A stretch of DNA of 60,323 nucleotides from an uncultured Verrucomicrobiales bacterium (GTDB taxonomy: Bacteria; Verrucomicrobiota; Verrucomicrobiia; Verrucomicrobiales; DEV007): assembly GCA_913058215.1 (NCBI GenBank), contig CAJXQE010000005.1, positions 1 to 60,323 of the forward strand, read 5' to 3'. The translations under genes were made by a program, and so were the position numbers. Each line of letters opens with the position of its first letter. Position 1 is the first letter of the stretch. The notes under the pieces are model-generated. The model had not been told where the DNA came from, searched no databases, and saw only the letters and a list, made by a program, of their open reading frames with translations. Below are positions 28,458-35,088 of the stretch, one piece after another.

Positions 28458-29243
28458 CTAGGAATGCATTACCTGACCGCCGTCAATATTAATGGTTTGG
28501 CCGGTGATGTTCTTTCCGTGTTCGCTTGCCAGGAAAACTGCCATGGCACCGAATTCCTCCGGAGTCTGCCATCGCGCGAGAGGTGAGATTTTTCCAATCT
28601 TCTCCTGTGCCCATTCTTCGTAGCTTTGGTCCGCGGATTCTTTGCTCGCAGCCCAGACGGATTCATTGAGGTCGGTCTTCACCATGCCCGGTGACATCGC
28701 ATTTACGCGAACTCCATAGGAAGCAAAATCTTTGGCCGCACATTGCGCGAAATTAATGACAGCGGCCTTACTCGCGCTGTAGGGAGGGTCGGTCTGAGAT
28801 CCTATTTGTCCGGCGACGGAGGAAATTAAGAGGACGCTTTTCCTTTTTGTTTCTCCTTTGAGAAGGGCGGTGGCAAAGGCGTGAACGCTGTTGACCGTAC
28901 CCATCAAAGTCACTTCAAGCACGCTCTCCCAGTCTGAGGGATTCAGATTCCAGAAGGGGAACCCCGTTTTTCCGGAGCCGATTGCAGCGGAACAGATCAG
29001 ATGATCGATTCCGTCAGCAAGGTCATCGGAAACCGATTGAAGGGAGGCATAGTCACCAATGTCGACGACTGAGCATGTGATCTTCTCCGGAGAGACTCTG
29101 CGAAAATCCTCCAGTGCGTCGGCATCGCGATCGAGAGCGAGAATATGAGAGCCGGATTCGAGAAAGGCATTTGCAATCGCCCTGCCGATACCGTTTCCGG
29201 CCCCGATTACAGCGGTGGTTTGACCAGTAAGATCAATATTCAT
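28458..29243 (-). CDS. Short-chain dehydrogenase/reductase
   Basis: A 261-residue classical SDR. The cofactor motif G14-A-G-N-G-I-G20, catalytic S141/S142, Y155-S-A-S-K159 and the PG motif (AMSPGMVKTD) are all intact. D38 at the end of the second strand (LALDRD) favours NAD(H). The C-terminus GQTINIDGG is standard. SDRs near sugar-acid dehydratases often oxidise aldoses or reduce deoxy-keto acids, so it could be the sugar dehydrogenase of the nearby pathway; this is inference. Its start overlaps the DUF2752 stop by 4 bases, so it belongs to the same operon. Confidence 0.92.
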   Translation of the reverse strand: MNIDLTGQTTAVIGAGNGIGRAIANAFLESGSHILALDRDADALEDFRRVSPEKITCSVVDIGDYASLQSVSDDLADGIDHLICSAAIGSGKTGFPFWNLNPSDWESVLEVTLMGTVNSVHAFATALLKGETKRKSVLLISSVAGQIGSQTDPPYSASKAAVINFAQCAAKDFASYGVRVNAMSPGMVKTDLNESVWAASKESADQSYEEWAQEKIGKISPLARWQTPEEFGAMAVFLASEHGKNITGQTINIDGGQVMHS

Positions 29244-29635
29244 TCGAGATAGAGGACAAGATAGATCCAGTTAATGATGAGAGCTGAGGCGACAATTGAC
29301 ACAATAATCCAGTTTTTTCTGCGTTGTTGTTTGTGGGTGAGAGGAGGGCCTTCTTTTGGTTTTCGAACAAGTGAAAAAATAAGCCAGGCTGTCACGAAGA
29401 ATACGGAAATGACGGCGAGCGGATTGAAGGCAAAGGCGGTCGAAAACTCCCCCCTCGAAAGTGCCATGAAAGACCGGGTTCCGCCGCAACTGATACAGGG
29501 ATACCCGCTGAGGACTTTAAAATTGCACTCGCGAGGTTTGATCGGCCAACTTTCATAGGTCCGCGCTCCAATCAGCAAGCCAACGATTGCGATAAAGACC
29601 ACCACCGGGGCGACGAGAGAGGTGGCTCGCGTCAT
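29240..29635 (-). CDS. DUF2752 membrane protein
   Basis: 131 residues with three hydrophobic segments. The DUF2752 signature is present: C-x-F-K-x-L-x-G-Y-P-C-I-S-C-G-G-T-R-S, then ALSRGEFSTAFAFNPLAV. The conserved C-x2-C-G-x-T-R motif suggests metal binding or redox chemistry at the membrane, but no function has been established that I know of. The ATG overlaps the stop of the upstream gene (TAATG), and its own stop overlaps the SDR start. Confidence 0.88.
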   Translation of the reverse strand: MTRATSLVAPVVVFIAIVGLLIGARTYESWPIKPRECNFKVLSGYPCISCGGTRSFMALSRGEFSTAFAFNPLAVISVFFVTAWLIFSLVRKPKEGPPLTHKQQRRKNWIIVSIVASALIINWIYLVLYLE

Positions 29636-30867
29636 TAGTTCAACTGCAATGAAACCAGCTTGAGTATCGCTTTGATCTCAACCGATTCTCCGGTCCCGGT
29701 GATAATAGAGTCCGGGAGAAAACGTCCTGTCGAGATATTCCCGTCAGCGACGAGAGAGCTTCGAATCTGTTGGATGTCGTCCGCGAAGCTTCCCATGCTT
29801 TCTCCGCGAATTTCAATCTGCAGTTTGGGGGTTGGAATTTTCGAAGATTTGCAGACGGCGTCGTAATCCCGGATCAGGCGCTTCAGCCGGGGGAGGTGGG
29901 CAAAATTACCGTCCTGATCTTTTTGGAAGAGATCGATCGACTCGATGTTCGCTTTCAGCTCCGAGGTTTCTGCATTAGTTAGGTTCACAAGGCTGCCCCA
30001 GTGAGGAGTGCCGCGGACCAAAAATGCCGGAGCTTCAGATTTAAAGAGACTGTATGCCGGATCAAACAGTCCGCCTTCGAGATGCCAGATACCCTCTTGA
30101 AACCGGATTTCAACCGTCTCCATCTCTTTCGGGAAACGAGCGTCGAGAATCATCTTTGTGATCTTCTCGATATCTTCGTCGTGCCTTTCCGCCGAGGTCT
30201 CAGCAAACTTTGTCACCACTTCGAGCAGGGAATCACGCAGTTTCTCAAGGCTTTCCCCATCTCCTTCGAGTCGCTGCTTCGCGTAAGGAGTGTTGAGCGA
30301 ATGGTAATCTGTGAGGATCAATTCGACTTTTGCAGGGTCGATATGATTCTTCTGCAGGATCGGCTCGATTTCCGGTGCCAAAGGATCCCGCATTCCGATG
30401 ATTCGTTTTCCGAAAAATCCAACACGGTCGACTTCAAATACTTCGATGCCGGGTTCAGCCAGTAAATCATTGATCGCGTTTCTCCACTGAAAGCTGCTGA
30501 CGAGCTTGAAGATCGTCAGTCCGAGGACAACTGCTGCCAGCACCGCAGTAACAGCGACCTGGACCATACTCATCGAACCTGTGGGAGGATTAAAAAAGTC
30601 CCGGATACCGCTACAGCATTTTTTTCCCGAACTTTGATTGGATTCCGGTGATGCAGTCGCTTCAGCCGTTTTTTGTTTTTCGAGATCTTGAATCAGGTCC
30701 CGAAGGCCTTCATTTTCCGATTCAAGACTGCGAATGAGGTCCTTGTTGGCAGCTTCCACTCTTTCGAGTCGCGCCGAAAGACGGTCATACTTTTTAGGTG
30801 GCTTCACCTTGTCAGTATGATCTTTCTTTTTCTTTGAGTCCGAAGATGACTTCTTCTTATCGCTCAT
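29635..30867 (-). CDS. Membrane-anchored coiled-coil protein with BON/OmpA-like C-terminal region
   Basis: A 410-residue protein. Residues 1-26 are lysine-rich, 30-66 form a coiled coil, 101-123 a single membrane segment, and 126-175 a BON-like stretch (WRNAINDLLAEPGIEVFEVDR...GMRDPLAPE). The C-terminus (LQIEIRGESMG-SFADDIQQIRSSLVADGNISTGRF) has the spacing of an OmpA-type domain but lacks several conserved peptidoglycan-contact residues. It may tether the inner membrane to the wall or act as a scaffold. It heads the chain with DUF2752 and the SDR. Domain calls are from pattern, not alignment. Confidence 0.7.
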   Translation of the reverse strand: MSDKKKSSSDSKKKKDHTDKVKPPKKYDRLSARLERVEAANKDLIRSLESENEGLRDLIQDLEKQKTAEATASPESNQSSGKKCCSGIRDFFNPPTGSMSMVQVAVTAVLAAVVLGLTIFKLVSSFQWRNAINDLLAEPGIEVFEVDRVGFFGKRIIGMRDPLAPEIEPILQKNHIDPAKVELILTDYHSLNTPYAKQRLEGDGESLEKLRDSLLEVVTKFAETSAERHDEDIEKITKMILDARFPKEMETVEIRFQEGIWHLEGGLFDPAYSLFKSEAPAFLVRGTPHWGSLVNLTNAETSELKANIESIDLFQKDQDGNFAHLPRLKRLIRDYDAVCKSSKIPTPKLQIEIRGESMGSFADDIQQIRSSLVADGNISTGRFLPDSIITGTGESVEIKAILKLVSLQLN

Positions 30868-30905
30868 GGAATGGAACTATAACGGTTCTGGAAAGTCGGG
30901 CGAGG

Positions 30906-32630
30906 CTAAAAAATGTCAGGTTCAGGTGAGTCCTCTCCCTGATGGAGGAATTTGAAATCACAACCCTCAGGCGCCTGGGTAATTTCATCGGCGTAAAGCT
31001 TTCCGTAGCCGCGCTGATGCCGGGCAGGGCGTGGTTTCCATTCGGCTTTGCGTTTGGCCAACTCCTCCTCAGATACGTCCATGTGAAGTCGGCGCTCGGT
31101 CACATTGAGTTCGATCTGGTCTCCGTCGCGAACCAGGGCGAGGGGACCCCCAATCGCGGATTCGGGGGCGATGTGAAGGACGCATGCGCCATAGCTGGTT
31201 CCGCTCATGCGGGCGTCTGAAATTCGAACCATGTCGCGAATGCCCTGCTTGAGAAGGTAGTTTGGAATGGGAAGCATGCCCCATTCAGGAATTCCCGGAG
31301 CACCGATTGGCCCCGCATTCTGGAGAACAATGATATGATCCGCAGTGAGGGCCAGTGACTCATCGTGGATCCGCTCTTTCAGATCGCCGTAATCTGAAAA
31401 GACGGCGGCAGGTCCGGAATGGTGAAGCAGTTTTTCATCGGCCGCAGTTGGCTTGATGACGCAGCCATCGGGTGCCAGATTTCCGCGAAGCACGAAAGTT
31501 CCGCCTGCCTTTGAGAGGGATCGACTAAGTGGCCGAATGACATCGTCATTGAAGACTTCAGCTCCTTCGATGTTTTTGCCGAGAGATTCACCCGAGACAG
31601 TGGGGCAATCGAGATTGAGGTGATCCTTTACCTGAGACAACAAAGCGAGAATTCCACCGGCGTCGTAGAAGTCCTCCATCACATACTCGCCGCAGGGACG
31701 GATGTTGGCGATGACTCCGAGTTGCTGTGAGATTTCGTCAAACTGATCGAGCGACAACTTGATTCCGGCGCGTCCTGCCATGGCGATCAAGTGAACGATG
31801 GCATTGGTCGAGCCACCAAGAGCCATGTCCGTGACGATGGCATTGTGAAAAGACTCCTCCGTTAAGAGCTCGCGCGGGCTTACCTTGTCCCACGCCAGAT
31901 CAACAATCCGACGACCACAGGCGCTCGCCATTCTCGCATGGGTGGAATGAACGGCAGGAATTGAGGTCGAACCGGGAAGGCAGAGTCCCAGGGCCTCGAC
32001 GACTGCCGTCATCGTGGAAGCCGTTCCCATGGTCATACAATGGCCGGGCGAACGGGCGATGCTGTCTTCAAGTTCATTCCAGCCGTCTTCACAAAGGTTG
32101 CCCGCCTGTCTTTCTGCCCAGTATTTCCACATGTCGGTTCCGGAGCCAAGCGTCTCGCCTTTCCAGCATCCTTTGAGCATGGGGCCGGAAGGTAGAAAAA
32201 TGCTCGGAATATTTGCCGAAGTCGCTCCCATCACCAAAGCGGGAACCGTTTTATCACAACCTCCCATGAGGACAGTGCCGTCCAGCGGATAACAGCGCAG
32301 GGTTTCCTCGACTTCGAGGGCGAGCAGATTCCTGTAGTACATGCTCGTTGGCTTCATGAAGCTTTCCGAAAGGGACATCACCGGAATTTCGATAGGGAAA
32401 CCTCCAGCCTGCCAGACTCCGCGTTTCACTTCCTCCGCCCGATCGCGAAAGTGAGTGTGGCAGTTGTTCATTTCCGACCAGGTATTGAGAATCCCGATGC
32501 AGGGCTTCGCCTTGAAATCCTCTGTATTGTATCCCATCTGCTTGAGACGCGACCGGTGGCCGAAGCTGCGTTGATCATCGGGGGCAAACCAACGGGCACT
32601 GCGAAGGGTGGATGGATCTCTTTCGGACAT
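30906..32630 (-). CDS. IlvD/EDD family sugar-acid dehydratase, L-arabinonate-dehydratase-like
   Basis: About 574 residues from the ATG at 32630. The N-terminus (LRSARWFAPDDQRSFGHRSRLKQMGY) is typical of the pentonate-dehydratase branch. The three [2Fe-2S] ligands are C57 (NNCH), C125 (GGCDKT) and C198 (SPGHC). Their 68- and 73-residue spacing matches what I recall for Rhizobium L-arabinonate dehydratase (C59, C127, C200). The MG-TASTM loop and C-terminal DARMSGTSYG are intact. It should dehydrate an aldonic acid to a 2-keto-3-deoxy acid. The longer frame to 32756 would overlap the divergent gene and adds no conserved sequence. Exact substrate unknown. Confidence 0.9.
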   Translation of the reverse strand: MSERDPSTLRSARWFAPDDQRSFGHRSRLKQMGYNTEDFKAKPCIGILNTWSEMNNCHTHFRDRAEEVKRGVWQAGGFPIEIPVMSLSESFMKPTSMYYRNLLALEVEETLRCYPLDGTVLMGGCDKTVPALVMGATSANIPSIFLPSGPMLKGCWKGETLGSGTDMWKYWAERQAGNLCEDGWNELEDSIARSPGHCMTMGTASTMTAVVEALGLCLPGSTSIPAVHSTHARMASACGRRIVDLAWDKVSPRELLTEESFHNAIVTDMALGGSTNAIVHLIAMAGRAGIKLSLDQFDEISQQLGVIANIRPCGEYVMEDFYDAGGILALLSQVKDHLNLDCPTVSGESLGKNIEGAEVFNDDVIRPLSRSLSKAGGTFVLRGNLAPDGCVIKPTAADEKLLHHSGPAAVFSDYGDLKERIHDESLALTADHIIVLQNAGPIGAPGIPEWGMLPIPNYLLKQGIRDMVRISDARMSGTSYGACVLHIAPESAIGGPLALVRDGDQIELNVTERRLHMDVSEEELAKRKAEWKPRPARHQRGYGKLYADEITQAPEGCDFKFLHQGEDSPEPDIF

Positions 32631-32717
32631 GGGAAGAGTCTTAGCGTGATTGTCAGTATTGGAAAATGGAAAAATGATCTCTTGCCGAATCACATCCGGC
32701 GCGGTCAGAGTGAGACC
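32631..32717. promoter_or_regulatory. Divergent promoter region between dehydratase and degenerate sulfatase
   Basis: With both starts trimmed (32630 leftward, 32718 rightward), 87 bases remain for two promoters. Long open frames on both strands cross it but have no conserved residues here. No -35/-10 pair can be assigned with confidence. Confidence 0.4.
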
Positions 32718-34103
32718 GTGCTTCGATACCTTATAATCTACCTCTTGATTCATCAATCCGCTTCGGCTGGAGAACGCCCCGATATTCTGGTGATTATCGG
32801 GAGCGACCAGGGGTGGGGGGATCTTTCTATTCAGGGGAGCAAGGACGTGGAAACCCCGAATCTGGATGTTCTGGGCGAATCAGGAATCGAGTTGAAGCGA
32901 TTCTATGCGACTCCGATTGGGGCGACAACACGAGCGAGTTTGCTGACAGGACGATACCACTACCGGACGGGTGCATCAGGAGACACGAATGGAGAACATG
33001 TCATGAATTCCTTCGAAACAACGATTGGAGAATTGTTCCAGAAAAGTGGCTATCGGACTGGTTTTTTCGGTGAATGGGAAAATGGAGCCAACTGGCCTCA
33101 CTGTGCGAAGGCTCAGGGATTTGCGGTTGGTGAGGAAGTGAACTCCGAAAAAGTGAGAGAGTTTTTCCGCAGGAATGAGGATGAGGAGCCCGGGTTTGCG
33201 ATCGTATCTTGTGAGGGGTTCTTGGAAGCGGATGCTTTGATCGGGGAGCTTGAGGCGATAGTGAAAAGTGAGAACACGGTCCTCTTCTATTTATCGGACA
33301 ACGGTCCGACTATCGAAAAAGGAAAGCGCTTCAATGCCTATCTCTATGGAGAGCGGGGAAGTGTGCATGAAGGAGGGGTTCGTGTTCCCTGCCTTGTCTC
33401 GTGGCCGGGGAAAATTCCGGCTGGCAGCCATTTCGACAGGATCACAACCGTTATAGATGTGTTTCCAACGCTGGCGGAAATTGCCGGACTGCAGCCTTCT
33501 GAGGAAGTAGAACTAGATGGGAAAAACCTTTTGCCTGTTCTGGAGTCGGGAGGGAAACCGCGTCGCTGGCCGAACCGGATTCTTTTTACCTCATCGACTC
33601 CGCCGGGATTTGATCTGAAAAATGCGGCAGTCTCGGTGCGCACTGACCGGTGGCTGACTGTTCGGGATGCGAAATGGTGTCGCGACGAAGGGAAAGCCGC
33701 TGAGTTTAATGGATGGGAGCTCTATGACTTGGTCGCCGATCCTTTTGAGAAATACAATGTCTCGACCGATTACCCCTTCCTGATCAGCGACATGAAAGCT
33801 GACTTTTCTTTTTGGATGGATCAAACGACTCGCTTTGAATTGAAGAATATTCCAACGGAGATCGGGCATCCGGAATGGCCATTGGTGACTTTGCGTGCGG
33901 GAGACCGGGATGCCATGGGAATGTGGAGCGTGAAGGTAGTGAATGAAGGCAACTATCAGATCCGCTTGGAGTCGGGAGATGGAGGGACAATCGAGCTGAG
34001 TGGGGAGGCAAAAACTGTCCCCGGGAATTTTGTTCTGAAGTCAGGGGAGTTTGAAATCAGCACTAAGGCCGAAAGTGACTTAATCATCGAACCCGCCGAT
34101 TGA
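32718..34103 (+). CDS. Sulfatase-like protein with lost catalytic residues (pseudo-sulfatase)
   Basis: About 461 residues from a GTG start, giving a signal peptide that ends SASAG. The fold is clearly sulfatase: PDILVIIGSDQGWGD, TRASLLTGRYHYRTG, YLSDNGP, HEGGVRVP and ELYDLVADPFEKYN. The active site is gone. The C-x-P-x-R nucleophile block reads G68-A-T-T-R72. The first Asp of the DD metal pair is S29. The GKWH block is G118-E-W-E121. The lysine before the EGG block is R213. The central part is shortened. It heads a rightward operon with an SGNH-like gene and the PVC haem-protein gene. It probably binds rather than cleaves a sulfated substrate. Confidence 0.85.
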   Translation: MLRYLIIYLLIHQSASAGERPDILVIIGSDQGWGDLSIQGSKDVETPNLDVLGESGIELKRFYATPIGATTRASLLTGRYHYRTGASGDTNGEHVMNSFETTIGELFQKSGYRTGFFGEWENGANWPHCAKAQGFAVGEEVNSEKVREFFRRNEDEEPGFAIVSCEGFLEADALIGELEAIVKSENTVLFYLSDNGPTIEKGKRFNAYLYGERGSVHEGGVRVPCLVSWPGKIPAGSHFDRITTVIDVFPTLAEIAGLQPSEEVELDGKNLLPVLESGGKPRRWPNRILFTSSTPPGFDLKNAAVSVRTDRWLTVRDAKWCRDEGKAAEFNGWELYDLVADPFEKYNVSTDYPFLISDMKADFSFWMDQTTRFELKNIPTEIGHPEWPLVTLRAGDRDAMGMWSVKVVNEGNYQIRLESGDGGTIELSGEAKTVPGNFVLKSGEFEISTKAESDLIIEPAD

Positions 34104-34176
34104 TGGGGACGGTCGCGGTCCTGATCTACGGTTTCCCGTGCTTGCTTTGTGGGTGGCTTTTTGCAGAGTAAACACC

Positions 34177-35088
34177 ATGCGGCTTTTGTTTCTCATTTTG
34201 TTATCCGGCTTTTTGGTCGGCTTCGGATATGCCTTCGATCCGGCAACGCAGGATGACTCGCAGGCTCTGGTTCGACATTTCAAAAAACCTGCGAAGCCTC
34301 TGCCTCCGTTTGCGGATGGAAAGTTCGAACCGATGCAGGGAGAGACGATCACCCTGATGGGTGGGACGGATATGTACCGGATGCCAAGGGGGAAAGACCT
34401 GGAAGCTTTGCTCTATCTTGCTTTTCCTGACAAGAATCTGGTAATCCGAAGTATCGGCTGGCCCGCCGATACTGTCTATCGGCAACAGCGCCCCATGTTT
34501 TTCTACATGGAAAAAGGAGATACGAAAGAGGGGAGTGTTCCCGATCAGAGAGAGAAAATTGAGCCGGGTGTATTCATTCTTCAGTTCGGAAGAATGGAGT
34601 CTCTTCAAGGTCTTAGTGTACTGCCTCGGTTTGCAGAGGTATTCGAAAAATTATTAGGTGAGTTGAAAAAAATCAGTCCTCGAATCCTAATTCTATCTCC
34701 CCGAAAGTTCACCAATAATGGGCCTGCTGGAGAGTTCGCGGAAGAGCGGAATGAAACTCTGAAACTTTATGCGAAGGAGATGGAAACAATTGCGTCGCGA
34801 AACGGTTTTCTCTATCGAGATTCCCTTGCCGATTTTTTCGACGATAAGGGAGTGGAGGTTCCCGTTTCCTTTCTAGAAAAAGTAGCCCAAAAGAGATCAC
34901 TCTGGACTCAATACTATCGCCCCACCAACTGGGCTTTTCTTTTTGGCGACCGCCAGCATGTTCCGAGTTCCCGTGACCACCGCGATGCCAACCAGCGTTG
35001 GTTTGTCGAGGAATTGAAAAAACTGCCTCCCTTGATTGATCAGGCAGATCAGGCCATTTGGGAGGAAGCAAAGAAGGTGGTGAAATGA
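34177..35088 (+). CDS. SGNH/GDSL-like protein of the PVC haem-protein module, degenerate
   Basis: About 303 residues with a signal peptide (residues 1-19) from the ATG at 34177. It fits the PVC-specific SGNH-like family that sits upstream of CxxCH propeller proteins; the C-terminal YRPTNWAFLFGDRQH segment is its hallmark. Block I, which normally holds the Ser, or Asn in this family, reads G62-G-T-D65. Block III, normally FGxNES, reads F137-G-R-M-E-S142. Esterase activity is therefore doubtful. Its stop overlaps the next gene's start by 4 bases (ATGA), so the products are coupled. Probably a periplasmic binding or assembly partner. Confidence 0.8.
   Translation: MRLLFLILLSGFLVGFGYAFDPATQDDSQALVRHFKKPAKPLPPFADGKFEPMQGETITLMGGTDMYRMPRGKDLEALLYLAFPDKNLVIRSIGWPADTVYRQQRPMFFYMEKGDTKEGSVPDQREKIEPGVFILQFGRMESLQGLSVLPRFAEVFEKLLGELKKISPRILILSPRKFTNNGPAGEFAEERNETLKLYAKEMETIASRNGFLYRDSLADFFDDKGVEVPVSFLEKVAQKRSLWTQYYRPTNWAFLFGDRQHVPSSRDHRDANQRWFVEELKKLPPLIDQADQAIWEEAKKVVK

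Noticed and set aside
32451-32717. N-terminal extension of the sulfatase-like frame into the dehydratase gene
   Set aside because: It lies antisense to conserved dehydratase sequence, and a signal peptide begins at the GTG at 32718.
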